A stretch of DNA of 64,000 nt from RGIG6353 sp964650465 (GTDB taxonomy: Bacteria > Bacillota > Clostridia > Oscillospirales > SIG627), in the NCBI GenBank assembly GCA_964650465.1, contig CAZYTA010000008.1, positions 1 to 64,000 of the forward strand, given 5' to 3'. The number at the start of each line of letters is the position of its first letter. Within the stretch, counting starts at the first letter, position 1. The position numbers were made by a program, and so were the translations under genes. This document shows, one piece after another, positions 42,378 through 51,340 of this stretch. The notes under the pieces are model-generated. The model saw nothing but the letters and a program-made list of their open reading frames with translations. It had not been told where the DNA came from and did not search any database.

Positions 42378-43567
42378 GAGTTTTTTAAAAAATTCCCTGC
42401 ATCATCCGAAATCAGTTCTTTGGCTTTGGCGATGAGCTCCTCCTTGGTGTTTTTTATCTCACCGTTGAGCACAGCCTCAAAAAGCGCGTCCAGAATTCTT
42501 CCCATGTCCTCCGACGGCTTGACACCGAGAGCAATAATATCCCTGCCGCCCACGGCAAGGTCCTCTCTTCCAAGGCAGTCACAAGTCTCGACAATTGTGT
42601 TAAGCATCAAAAGAGCTGACGTAACATCCTCTCCCCTTGCAAGCCTTATTTCAAGGGACACTCGCACACATTCGGCTGAATGTTTAACTATGAGATGCTT
42701 CATTTCAACTTCACCAAACGGAACGGTCGTCTTTGAAAGAGCAAGTGCCGATGTGAGAAGCACTCTGTCATGCCTTGACGGCTTGAGTGTAGAAAAAGCC
42801 TCGGGGGCATTGTAAAAGAAAAGCGCAAGGCGGACAATATCACTGTTACACCTTACAATTGCTGCCCCGTCGGGAGCAATATCTCCGAAAAGTGTTTGGA
42901 AAACATCGGGATATTCCCTTATTATACGCTCTGCCCCTCTGCCGGAAAGCAGCTTTTTTATTTCAACGTATATTCGCTCACGGGAAACATGACTGAGAAG
43001 AGGCGCTTTTTGATGAATTGCCCGTGAAGTGAGAGACTCTATTTCAAAATCAAGCACAGAAGAAAAACGCAAAGCCCGCAAAATTCTCAAGGCATCCTCT
43101 TCAAAGCGTTTTTGAGCAAGTCCCACACAGCGTATTATTTTCTTTTCTATGTCCTCCCTGCCTCCGAAAAGGTCAATAATTCCCACTGTCTCATTGTATG
43201 CCATTGCATTGACAGTAAAATCACGGCGTGAAAGGTCATCCTCAAGATGCTTTGTAAAGCTGACTCCCACGGGGTGTCTGTGGTCGATATACTCGCCGTC
43301 ACTCCTGAATGTGGTAATCTCAACAATCTCGCCGTTTATTACAACAGCAACGGTACCGTGGGTAATTCCCGATTCAAAGGTTGTAAAGTCTGTAAAAAGA
43401 CCCTTTGTTTCCTCGGGCAAAGCGCTTGTGGTGATGTCAAAATCCGAGGGTGTCTTTGACATAAGAGTATCTCGGACACAGCCGCCCACAGCATAAGCCT
43501 GAAAGCCTGCATCAAGAAGTCTTGAAAGTGCAACCCTTGCCCCGTTTGAAAGCTCCATTGTCATCAC
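42374..43567 (-). CDS. cca: CCA tRNA nucleotidyltransferase / poly(A) polymerase family
   Basis: 397 residues. The class II nucleotidyltransferase motif YAVGGCVRDTLMSKTPSDFDI is followed by RRDFTVNAMAYN, EEDALRILRALRFSSVLDF and HVSRERIYVEIKKLLSG. It adds or repairs the 3' CCA of tRNAs. The C-terminal half lacks a clear HD motif. It overlaps coaW by 4 nt. Confidence 0.9.
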   Translation of the reverse strand: MMTMELSNGARVALSRLLDAGFQAYAVGGCVRDTLMSKTPSDFDITTSALPEETKGLFTDFTTFESGITHGTVAVVINGEIVEITTFRSDGEYIDHRHPVGVSFTKHLEDDLSRRDFTVNAMAYNETVGIIDLFGGREDIEKKIIRCVGLAQKRFEEDALRILRALRFSSVLDFEIESLTSRAIHQKAPLLSHVSRERIYVEIKKLLSGRGAERIIREYPDVFQTLFGDIAPDGAAIVRCNSDIVRLALFFYNAPEAFSTLKPSRHDRVLLTSALALSKTTVPFGEVEMKHLIVKHSAECVRVSLEIRLARGEDVTSALLMLNTIVETCDCLGREDLAVGGRDIIALGVKPSEDMGRILDALFEAVLNGEIKNTKEELIAKAKELISDDAGNFLKNS

Positions 43568-44391
43568 TTTTCAAAGTAGCTGAGAGCCGCGCCTATTACA
43601 GTTCCGTAACGGCTGTGGTCGGGTATGATGAAATTCACATTGAACATCATACTCATTTTTTCAAATATAGGCTTTGCCTGAGGCGCCCGTGTAAGTGTAC
43701 CTGTCAGTACAATATCACGGATATTACAGCTTCTTGAAGCAAACACCGCAACCATACCTACAGTTTCAAAAACAAGATTGAGAATACCCAAGGCAATATC
43801 CGAATTTGTGGCAAGCTCGCTGAGATTGCCGAAATTTGCCGCCGTTGTAGTGTCCTGCAGAGTGGGGCTGATGCTCTTATTGGTAATATCGCCTATTCTA
43901 AGGTCGATTTTTTCAAGGTCACCTTCCGAAGCAAGTTCGTAAAGTGTATTTATATCCGCTACTCCGAGCATCTTCTTTGAAAGCCCGATTATCGTACCGC
44001 CGCCCACGCCTGTACCGCCTATATAGGTGCGCTCCCTGCCGTTTGCATATACCGACGCCGTACCAGTACCCATACTGACTACAAGTGCTTTATCAAGCCC
44101 CGAAAGATACTGACCTCCAATACCCACAGACTGAAATTCGCTGACATGCTCGCACTCTATTCCGTAAAGCTCATATCCTATAAAGGTAGAGCCTACGCCT
44201 GTTATCATTATTCTGTCAACATCACCCAGGGCAATGTTGTTCATACTCGTGAATTTTCCGAAAGCACCGTAGATAGAAGTCATCTGGTCCTCGGCTGTTA
44301 CAAACATGGGGGCAACTATCTTTTTTTCGTGGTCAAATGCAACAATCTTTGTAGTGCTTCCCCCTACGTCAATTCCTACTATATAACTCAT
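43564..44391 (-). CDS. coaW: type II pantothenate kinase
   Basis: 275 residues. The ASKHA phosphate-binding motif GIDVGGSTTKIVAFD, VSMGTGTASVYANG and GGTGVGGGTIIGLSKKML, plus IVLTGTLTRAPQ, match eukaryote-like type II CoaA enzymes of Firmicutes. It phosphorylates pantothenate in the first step of coenzyme A synthesis. It has its own promoter (44432-44460) divergent from glyA. Confidence 0.9.
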   Translation of the reverse strand: MSYIVGIDVGGSTTKIVAFDHEKKIVAPMFVTAEDQMTSIYGAFGKFTSMNNIALGDVDRIMITGVGSTFIGYELYGIECEHVSEFQSVGIGGQYLSGLDKALVVSMGTGTASVYANGRERTYIGGTGVGGGTIIGLSKKMLGVADINTLYELASEGDLEKIDLRIGDITNKSISPTLQDTTTAANFGNLSELATNSDIALGILNLVFETVGMVAVFASRSCNIRDIVLTGTLTRAPQAKPIFEKMSMMFNVNFIIPDHSRYGTVIGAALSYFEK

Positions 44392-44431
44392 AACGGCTCC
44401 TCCGTGTAAGCTTTGTAAAAATGTTTATATG

Positions 44432-44460
44432 ATTATACTATTTTTATTTCTTTATGTCAA
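44432..44460 (-). promoter_or_regulatory. promoter of coaW-cca operon
   Basis: On the minus strand TTGACA (44455-44460) and TATAAT (44432-44437) are separated by 17 nt. Confidence 0.8.
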
Positions 44461-44479
44461 TCATTTTGTGAAAAAGGTA

Positions 44480-44508
44480 TTGAAAAAATAAGTATTTTAA
44501 TATATAAT
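44480..44508 (+). promoter_or_regulatory. promoter of glyA
   Basis: TTGAAA (44480-44485) and TATAAT (44503-44508) are separated by 17 nt. The leader is short and no riboswitch fits. Confidence 0.75.
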
Positions 44509-44543
44509 AATCAGTGATTAAAATACTATACAGGAGAAAAACA

Positions 44544-45782
44544 ATGTTACAGGAAAATTTAGAGCTTATTCGCAAGACAGACCCCGAAATAGCCGACGCC
44601 ATGGAAAAAGAGCTTCTCCGTCAGAGAAGAAACATTGAGCTTATTGCAAGCGAGAATATTGTTTCAGAGGCAGTTATGGCTGCTATGGGAAGCCATCTTA
44701 CAAACAAGTATGCAGAGGGTTATCCCGGAAAGAGATACTACGGCGGTTGCGAATGTGTTGATATATCAGAAAAGCTTGCAATTGAACGTGCGAAGGAGCT
44801 TTTCGGTGCCGAGCACGCAAACGTACAGCCTCACTCAGGTGCACAGGCAAACATTGCTGTTTATCAGGCATTTCTTCAGCACGGTGACACTGTGCTGGGT
44901 ATGTCGCTTGACCACGGCGGACATCTGACACACGGAAGCCCCGTTAATTTTTCGGGTATCAATTATAAATTCGTGTCCTACGGTGTTGAAAACGACACAG
45001 GTATGATTGATTATGACAAGGTAGAGGCTCTTGTAAAGGAGCATCAGCCCAAGCTTATCGTAGCAGGTGCGTCGGCTTACCCCAGAAAGATTGATTTCAA
45101 GCGTTTTGGTGAGATAGCGCGCGCAAACGGCGCATATCTTATGGTAGATATGGCTCATATCGCAGGACTTGTTGCGGCAGGACTCCACGAGAATCCCGTC
45201 CTCTATGCAGATGTAGTTACCACAACAACACACAAGACTCTCCGCGGTCCCAGAGGCGGTCTTATCCTCTGCCGTGAGGAATATGCAAAGAAGATAGACA
45301 AGGCAATATTCCCCGGTATGCAGGGCGGTCCTCTTGAGCACGTTATTGCGGCTAAGGCTGTATGCTTTAAGGAAGCACTTTCACCTGAATTCAAGGAATA
45401 TCAGAAGAACATCGTTTCCAACTGCGCGGCTTTTGCCAAGGCAATGACGGAAGAAGGCTTCAATCTTGTTTCGGGCGGTACAGACAACCACCTCATGCTT
45501 GTTGACCTGAGAAATATGGGTATCACAGGTAAAGAGTTTGAACACAGACTCGACGAGGTTTATATCACAGCAAACAAAAACGCTATTCCCGGCGACCCCG
45601 AAAGTCCCTTTGTTACAAGCGGTGTAAGACTCGGTACTGCGGCAGTAACATCAAGAGGCTTCAACAATGATGACATGAGAGAGATAGCGCACCTCATCTA
45701 CATGACTGTCAAGGAATTTGACAAGGCAGATGAAATACGTGCAAGAGTTGAAAAGCTCTGTGCGGCTCATCCTCTCTATTAA
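44544..45782 (+). CDS. glyA: serine hydroxymethyltransferase
   Basis: 412 residues from ATG 44544 (CAGGAG upstream). NIELIASENIVSEAVM, KYAEGYPGKRYYGGCE and the PLP-lysine motif VTTTTHKTLRGPRGGLI are intact. It converts serine and tetrahydrofolate to glycine and methylene-THF. It is followed after 2 nt by rarA. Confidence 0.97.
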   Translation: MLQENLELIRKTDPEIADAMEKELLRQRRNIELIASENIVSEAVMAAMGSHLTNKYAEGYPGKRYYGGCECVDISEKLAIERAKELFGAEHANVQPHSGAQANIAVYQAFLQHGDTVLGMSLDHGGHLTHGSPVNFSGINYKFVSYGVENDTGMIDYDKVEALVKEHQPKLIVAGASAYPRKIDFKRFGEIARANGAYLMVDMAHIAGLVAAGLHENPVLYADVVTTTTHKTLRGPRGGLILCREEYAKKIDKAIFPGMQGGPLEHVIAAKAVCFKEALSPEFKEYQKNIVSNCAAFAKAMTEEGFNLVSGGTDNHLMLVDLRNMGITGKEFEHRLDEVYITANKNAIPGDPESPFVTSGVRLGTAAVTSRGFNNDDMREIAHLIYMTVKEFDKADEIRARVEKLCAAHPLY

Positions 45783-45784
45783 TA

Positions 45785-47041
45785 ATGACTCCCCTTGCAG
45801 AAAGGCTTCGCCCCTCTTCATTTGACGATGTAGTGGGACAGGAGCACATACTGGGCAAAAACGGGCCTTTGAGAAGAATAGTATCCTCACCTGTATTGCC
45901 CAATATGATATTTTACGGTCCCTCGGGTACTGGAAAAACCACGGTTGCAAACATCATTGCAAAAAATGCGGGAATGACTCTGAAAAAGCTGAATGCAACA
46001 ATTGCCCAGACCAAGGACATAAAGGATGTGCTTGCTGAAACAGGCACTCTGTTCGGCTCAGAGGGCATATTGCTGTACATTGATGAAATACAGTATTTCA
46101 ACAAGAAGCAGCAGCAGACTCTGCTTGAATTTATTGAGGACGGCAGAATAACACTTATAGCTTCAACAACCGAAAATCCGTATTTTTACATTTATAAGGC
46201 TATTCTCTCACGTTCAACGGTATTTGAATTCAAGCCGCTGTCACATTCGGCAGTAAGAACTGCACTGATGCGAGCCCTTGAATATCTCAACCGCGAAAAC
46301 AACTCGCAAAAAACCTTTTCCGACGGAGCAATTACGGCACTGTCGGTATCGGGCGGCGGAGACCTTAGAGCTTCGATAAACGCTCTGGAGCTTGCCTTTC
46401 ATATTTCGGAGGATGTAATATCGGAGGAAACCGCAAAATCGGTTCTCGCCCGTAACTATATGTCCTTTGACAGAGACGGTGACTCCCACTATGAGCTGTT
46501 ATCCGCACTTCAGAAATCAATAAGGGGCTCTGATGAAAATGCGGCTGTCTTTTACCTTGCAAAGCTTCTTGAAGGCGGTGACATCATCTCACCCTGCAGA
46601 AGACTTCTTGTAATCGCAAGTGAGGATATCGGACTCGCCTACCCCATGGCGGCAACGATTGTGAAGTCATTGGTAGATTCGGCTTTACAGCTTGGCTTAC
46701 CCGAGGCAAGAATACCTCTTGCCGAAGCGGCAATACTTCTCGCCACAGCTCCGAAGTCAAACAGTGCCTATATGGCAATAGCGGCAGCCATGGAGGATAT
46801 CACAAAGGGTCTTGGACAGGATATGCCATCCCGCTTGAAAAACAACCATTATTTCGGCGAAGGAGATAAAAAAGATGCTTATCTCTATCCGCACGATTTT
46901 CCTAATCACTGGGTGGAACAGCAATATCTCCCCGACGATTTAAAGGACAGGCAGTATTATCATTTCGGTGACAACAAGACCGAAAGAGCCGCACTTGAAT
47001 ACAAAAATCTTATTCGCTCTGCGAATAAAAATAAAAAATAA
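45785..47041 (+). CDS. rarA: replication-associated recombination ATPase RarA/MgsA
   Basis: 418 residues. RPSSFDDVVGQEHILG, Walker A GPSGTGKTTVANI, Walker B ILLYIDEIQYFN and sensor-type ASTTENPYF are followed by the C-terminal MgsA domain (DEDVG-type VIASEDIGLAYP, then LGQDMPSRLKNNHYFGEG). It acts at stalled replication forks and in gap repair. No RBS gap after glyA; probably co-transcribed. Confidence 0.95.
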   Translation: MTPLAERLRPSSFDDVVGQEHILGKNGPLRRIVSSPVLPNMIFYGPSGTGKTTVANIIAKNAGMTLKKLNATIAQTKDIKDVLAETGTLFGSEGILLYIDEIQYFNKKQQQTLLEFIEDGRITLIASTTENPYFYIYKAILSRSTVFEFKPLSHSAVRTALMRALEYLNRENNSQKTFSDGAITALSVSGGGDLRASINALELAFHISEDVISEETAKSVLARNYMSFDRDGDSHYELLSALQKSIRGSDENAAVFYLAKLLEGGDIISPCRRLLVIASEDIGLAYPMAATIVKSLVDSALQLGLPEARIPLAEAAILLATAPKSNSAYMAIAAAMEDITKGLGQDMPSRLKNNHYFGEGDKKDAYLYPHDFPNHWVEQQYLPDDLKDRQYYHFGDNKTERAALEYKNLIRSANKNKK

Positions 47042-47053
47042 GGAGACATTAAC

Positions 47054-47623
47054 ATGGCAAAAAGTACATTTTGGAAGGATTTCAAAAAGTTTATTACACA
47101 GGGCAACGTAGTTGACATGGCAGTCGGTGTTGTAGTCGGTACTGCTTTCAAGGCGATAGTATCATCCCTTGTTGCCGATATCATCACTCCTCTCATTTCT
47201 CTTCTTACAGGTAAGCCCAATTTCAAAGAGCTTGTCTATGTACTCAAGGAAGGTACAGAGGCAGTTGTAGCAGAGGACGGAACAGTAATAGCAGAAGCTG
47301 TTGCACCCACAACTCTCAACTACGGTTTATTCATTCAGTACATAATTGATTTTATCATTGTTGCACTTGCAATCTTCGTTGTGCTCAGAGTATTCACAGG
47401 TCTCCAGAAGAAGTCAGAGCTTCTCCGTCAGAAGCTTGATGCCGAGGCTTATGAGGCTGAACAGAAGAAGGCAGAAGAAGAAGCTGCAGCAAAGAAGGCT
47501 GAAGAGGAAGCTGCAGCAGCAGCCGTAGCGGCTGAAAAGGCTGACATCGAGGCAGCAAGAGCAGCTCAGCGCGAAACAGCGGCACTTCTTGCCGATATTA
47601 AGGAGTTACTTGCAAAGAAATGA
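47054..47623 (+). CDS. mscL: large-conductance mechanosensitive channel with extended coiled-coil tail
   Basis: 189 residues. The first 125 residues are a normal MscL (FKKFITQGNVVDMAVGVVVG, AIVSSLVADIITPL, then the second helix YIIDFIIVALAIFVVLRV). The C-terminal 60 residues are an Ala/Glu/Lys-rich extension (EEAAAKKAEEEAAAAAVA) ending DIKELLAKK, longer than the usual 130-150-residue protein. It opens under membrane tension to release solutes. Its stop overlaps the DUF2156 start (ATGA). Confidence 0.95.
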   Translation: MAKSTFWKDFKKFITQGNVVDMAVGVVVGTAFKAIVSSLVADIITPLISLLTGKPNFKELVYVLKEGTEAVVAEDGTVIAEAVAPTTLNYGLFIQYIIDFIIVALAIFVVLRVFTGLQKKSELLRQKLDAEAYEAEQKKAEEEAAAKKAEEEAAAAAVAAEKADIEAARAAQRETAALLADIKELLAKK

Positions 47624-48501
47624 CAGACATTTTCAAAGCAGTGGATTTTGAGGGGTTTTCCCCGATAGCGAAAGCTATCGGGGAGTTCCCCTCTATTTTC
47701 TGCGATCACACGCCATATGTTATTCTCGCATGGCAAAAATACTACAATTCCGCTTTTGCCGTCATTAAAGGACATCCTATCCTTTGTCATACGGTTGACA
47801 AAAAGCATTGCTACGCTCCCCTTACCTCCAATGTCACCGATGCGGCAACAGCACTGCTGGATAATGCAGATAGCATATGCTTATCGCTTCTCACAGAAGA
47901 ACAAGTAAAATGTCTTTGCGAAAAGTTCAGGGTAAGTGATATTGAATGCGATGAAGGATGGGCGGACTATATATATCTTCACTCTGACTTGGCAAGCTTT
48001 AAAGGCAAACGCTTTTCGGGACAGCGAAATCACATCAATAAGTTTCTCTCCTCCTGCAAAGAATGGAGCTATGAAGAAATCAGCAAGAGCAATCTCCGGG
48101 AGGTTTTGGAATTTTACAAAGAGCTTACTGCCGACACTGCAGGAATGGATGAAACGGCACTTTATGAAAAAAAGTGGCTGACAGAGTATTTAAGCGGCTA
48201 TTTCTACAGATTATCTATGTCGGGAGGTCTTATACGTGCCGACGGTAAAATAGTATCATTTGCCTTTGGAGAGGTCATCAGAAACACTCTCTATGTCCAT
48301 GTAGAAAAAGCAAGACGTGATATTCCCGGCGCATATCAGATGATAGTCCGTGAATTTGCCGCTCACAATCCTGCAGAACTGATAAACAGAGAAGAGGATA
48401 TGGGTATTGAGGGCTTGAGGACATCAAAGCGCTCTTACCATCCCATCAGGCTCGAAAAAAAATACAAGCTTAGGGTGTACAAAAATGATTTATTACATTG
48501 A
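47620..48501 (+). CDS. DUF2156 (phosphatidylglycerol lysyltransferase C-terminal-like) protein
   Basis: 293 residues with a double GNAT-like layout: FRVSDIECDEGWADYIYLHSD, FKGKRFSGQRNHINKF, then DLASLIRADGK-type LIRADGKIVSFAFGE, VHVEKARRDIPGAYQMI and NREEDMGIEGLRTSK. It is membrane-helix free, resembling the soluble C-terminal part of MprF-like enzymes; the acyl acceptor is unknown. The unusual N-terminal SPIAKAIGEFPS segment is encoded by a very stable hairpin. Confidence 0.8.
   Translation: MTDIFKAVDFEGFSPIAKAIGEFPSIFCDHTPYVILAWQKYYNSAFAVIKGHPILCHTVDKKHCYAPLTSNVTDAATALLDNADSICLSLLTEEQVKCLCEKFRVSDIECDEGWADYIYLHSDLASFKGKRFSGQRNHINKFLSSCKEWSYEEISKSNLREVLEFYKELTADTAGMDETALYEKKWLTEYLSGYFYRLSMSGGLIRADGKIVSFAFGEVIRNTLYVHVEKARRDIPGAYQMIVREFAAHNPAELINREEDMGIEGLRTSKRSYHPIRLEKKYKLRVYKNDLLH
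47650..47693 (+). repeat. very stable hairpin inside the start of the DUF2156 gene
   Basis: CCCCGATAGC (47660-47669) and GCTATCGGGG (47674-47683) are joined by a GAAA tetraloop. An outer GAGGGG/CCCCTC pair (47650-47655, 47688-47693) extends it. It begins 30 nt inside the reading frame. Confidence 0.85.
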
Positions 48502-49780
48502 CAGCGCTTCAGGGCTGGACAGTAACAGCGGACTTGATGAAAGCTCTCCGAAAAAAAGTCACGCCGCCCTCTGCCTCAAAGCAGGCGACGTTGTGCTTTT
48601 CAAAAGAGGAAGCTTTATCCGCGCGGCTCTTGAAACCTATGAGGGTGTTACGTACGGTGCATACGGCGACGGAGATGCGCCGACCTTTTGCGGCTCTCTT
48701 GATGTCTCCTCCCCCGATGACTGGAAGGAGACAGAAAAGAATCTTTGGCAATATACGAAATCCACAAAAGGCAAGGTAGGCAACATCATTTTGGATAACG
48801 GCTACGGCACCTTCCGTTGGGAAAAAGAGGATATGTGCGGGCAAGGCGACTTTTGGGACAGCCGCCAGACAGACGAAACAAAGCCGCAGGAGTATGATGC
48901 ACAGGAGTTGTTTCTTTATTCCGAACAAAATCCCGCAGAATGTTATCAGAATATTGAAATTTGTCATTACGGAAAAAGAGTTCTTGGATATATAAAAAGC
49001 GGCAATGTATTCGACGGTCTGAGATTTATAAACAGCGGCGTTCACGGACTTGCGGGACAGGGCAAGAATGTGACAATTAAAAACTGCCGTTTTGAAAACA
49101 TAGGCGGATGTATGTTCTATAAGAATACCAAGGTGCGTTTCGGAAATGCAATTGAATTCTGGCAATACGGCGAGGATATTCTTGTGGAAAACTGCACCTT
49201 CCGACAGGTGTATGATTCCTGTATCACCCATCAAGGCTCACGTTCTACGGTAACTCCTGCACGCAATTTTATCTGCCGTAACAATATATTTGACAGCTAC
49301 GGTATGGCGGCATTTGAATACCGAGACAGACTTCCCATTGCATCAAGCTTTACAGGAAACATCTGCAATAATGCAGGATGCGGCTTTGCAATGTTGGGCG
49401 AGGAGCTTCCCAGACACTCCGAAATCTATCCTCAGCCAATGGGACATCATATATTCCTCTGGCGTATGGAAAGTGCTACCGAAAACGGAAGTCTGCTGAT
49501 TGAAAACAATCAATTCGGAAATGCACCTGTGGGTGCGGCAATCTACTCTGTCATATCTCCCGAAGCAGAAGCACAAATAAAGCTTGATAACAACAGCTAC
49601 ACTAAAAACGCACGGCTGCTTGTACGTTTTGGCGGTGAAAACTTCAACAGCCTTGAAGCATACAGTGCCAAAACAGGGCAAGACAAAAAACAGTACAGCA
49701 TAGCCGAACTATTATCGCCGAGAAAAGCCCTTTTCGGTCTGAATTTCCTTTCGTCGCTTGGAATACATAGATGCAGATAG
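48485..49780 (+). CDS. right-handed parallel beta-helix protein
   Basis: 431 residues. The N-terminal YYIDSASGLDSNSGLDESSPK is typical of secreted/cytosolic pectate-lyase-like beta-helix proteins. Later repeats include NVTIKNCRFENIGG, ILVENCTFRQVYDSC and NFICRNNIFDSYGM. No signal peptide. It overlaps DUF2156 by 17 nt. The last 24 residues (LLSPRKALFGLNFLSS...) derive from dispersed repeat B. The polysaccharide substrate is unknown. Confidence 0.75.
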   Translation: MIYYIDSASGLDSNSGLDESSPKKSHAALCLKAGDVVLFKRGSFIRAALETYEGVTYGAYGDGDAPTFCGSLDVSSPDDWKETEKNLWQYTKSTKGKVGNIILDNGYGTFRWEKEDMCGQGDFWDSRQTDETKPQEYDAQELFLYSEQNPAECYQNIEICHYGKRVLGYIKSGNVFDGLRFINSGVHGLAGQGKNVTIKNCRFENIGGCMFYKNTKVRFGNAIEFWQYGEDILVENCTFRQVYDSCITHQGSRSTVTPARNFICRNNIFDSYGMAAFEYRDRLPIASSFTGNICNNAGCGFAMLGEELPRHSEIYPQPMGHHIFLWRMESATENGSLLIENNQFGNAPVGAAIYSVISPEAEAQIKLDNNSYTKNARLLVRFGGENFNSLEAYSAKTGQDKKQYSIAELLSPRKALFGLNFLSSLGIHRCR

Positions 49781-49824
49781 GGGCAAAAATCACCCTTGAA
49801 ACCGACAAGAGTTCCTATAACACC
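49703..49824 (+). repeat. dispersed repeat B, copy 2
   Basis: The core at 49703-49753 matches 22547-22598, and CAAGAGTTCCTATAACACC at 49806-49824 matches the end of copy 1. The first 75 nt are translated as the C-terminus of the beta-helix protein. Confidence 0.5.
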
Positions 49825-49839
49825 AAGGCAAAACATAAC

Positions 49840-49878
49840 AAAAAAAGATGTAAGCTTTTGCTTACATCATTTTTTCTT
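49840..49878. terminator. bidirectional terminator
   Basis: GATGTAAGC and GCTTACATC with A-run and T-run flanks (AAAAAAA...TTTTTTC). It lies between the convergent beta-helix and histidine-kinase genes and overlaps the kinase stop. Confidence 0.85.
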
Positions 49879-51324
49879 TTCTTTAGTAAGTGTGAAGGTA
49901 AATTCGCACCATGCATTTTCCTCTGACTTGACCCACATTTCCTCGCCATGCTGGTCGATAATTGTCTTGCAGATGTAAAGCCCCAAGCCAAGACCCGTTT
50001 TATCAATACCTCTTGAACGGTCTGACTTATAGAACTGGTCAAACACATGAGGAAGGTCCTCGGCGGCAATACCCTTGCCCGTATTTCTTACGGTCATTAC
50101 AATCTTCTTATCGTTTTCACGGAGTCTTACAACGAGCGCTCCGCCGTCATCGGAAAACTTGATTGCGTTGTCGATAAGGTTATACATTATCTGATGCATC
50201 GCATCCCTGTCTGCAACGGCATTCATATTATCGTCATCGCACTCAAAGCTTACATCAAGATTTTTCGCATCTATTCTGGATTCACAGGAAATAAGCACCT
50301 GACGTGCAAGCTCGCAAGCATCAAACACCGTCATATTGAACTTGCGCTCACCCGATTGTATACGGGTAATATCAAGAAGAGAATTGACAAGACGGGCAAG
50401 GCGCTTGATTTCATTTGACACTATCTCAAGATAATGGTCCGCTTTATCCTTGGGGATGGCACCCGAAAGAATACCGTCAACAAATCCCGATATGGTAGTC
50501 ATGGGAGTGCGCAGGTCATGAGAGACATTTGACAGGAAGGTGCTTCTGTTTTCCTCCAGCTTTTCAAGGTCGTTAGCCATATTGTTGAAGGCAGTTGCAA
50601 GCTCGGCAACCTCGTCATTTCCTCTTACCGGTACACGTACATTGAATTTTCCCTGAGCAAAGCTCTTGGCGGCATAGCTCATTTCCTTCAAAGGACGGGA
50701 TATTCTTTCGCTGACAAAGTATATAACCACAAGAGAAATTGCAAATATCCATATTACCGTCATAATAATTGTAGAACCAAGCTTTTCATATACGGGATTC
50801 GTGTTCTCCGAGCAGATAAATATAGCACCGGAGTTTGCTTGAGCGTCGTAATCCACTTTTCCCACAGGAAACAGATTTATGGGTCTTATTACATTTATAT
50901 ATTCGGCATCAAATATTCCCTCAAGGTCGGAAAAAAGATAATCTCCGGAAAGATACGCCTCGACCAGAGATGAGTCAATTTCCTCGGGAAGTATACCTTT
51001 GCCGTTATCACTGGACACAAGTATTTTTCCTGTATGGTCTGCAATAAATATTATAGCATCATTGTTTTCTGCGTTACGGTTTAGAAAGTCTATTATATAT
51101 CCGTTGTCTATCCTGATAACGGTATCCAGCGGCATTTTACTCATTGACATAACACCGTTAAGACTGGAATAAATACTTTGACAGGTGTTATCCATCAGCT
51201 CGCTTTTCATCTCGGATATATAGTTTCCCACAAGGGAGGTAACAACTATGCTCAAAGCCAGAAAACAGATAATTACTATAACCATAAAGGTCAGAATATA
51301 CTGACTGAATATGTTTTTACACAT
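49867..51324 (-). CDS. sensor histidine kinase, membrane-bound
   Basis: 485 residues. Two membrane helices (residues about 8-30 and 185-207) border an extracellular sensor region of about 150 residues. A HAMP domain (SERISRPLKEMSYAAKSFAQG) is followed by HisKA with the phospho-acceptor FLSNVSHDLRTPMTT and a catalytic domain (LIDNAIKFSDDGG, RGIDKTGLGLGLYICK). It pairs with the response regulator encoded 16 nt upstream. The signal is unknown. Confidence 0.95.
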   Translation of the reverse strand: MCKNIFSQYILTFMVIVIICFLALSIVVTSLVGNYISEMKSELMDNTCQSIYSSLNGVMSMSKMPLDTVIRIDNGYIIDFLNRNAENNDAIIFIADHTGKILVSSDNGKGILPEEIDSSLVEAYLSGDYLFSDLEGIFDAEYINVIRPINLFPVGKVDYDAQANSGAIFICSENTNPVYEKLGSTIIMTVIWIFAISLVVIYFVSERISRPLKEMSYAAKSFAQGKFNVRVPVRGNDEVAELATAFNNMANDLEKLEENRSTFLSNVSHDLRTPMTTISGFVDGILSGAIPKDKADHYLEIVSNEIKRLARLVNSLLDITRIQSGERKFNMTVFDACELARQVLISCESRIDAKNLDVSFECDDDNMNAVADRDAMHQIMYNLIDNAIKFSDDGGALVVRLRENDKKIVMTVRNTGKGIAAEDLPHVFDQFYKSDRSRGIDKTGLGLGLYICKTIIDQHGEEMWVKSEENAWCEFTFTLTKEKKK

Positions 51325-51340
51325 TTTTCAGCACCGCCCC

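Noticed and set aside
48509..49234. 241-aa minus-strand ORF
   Set aside because: It is the antisense of the beta-helix gene and lacks an RBS.
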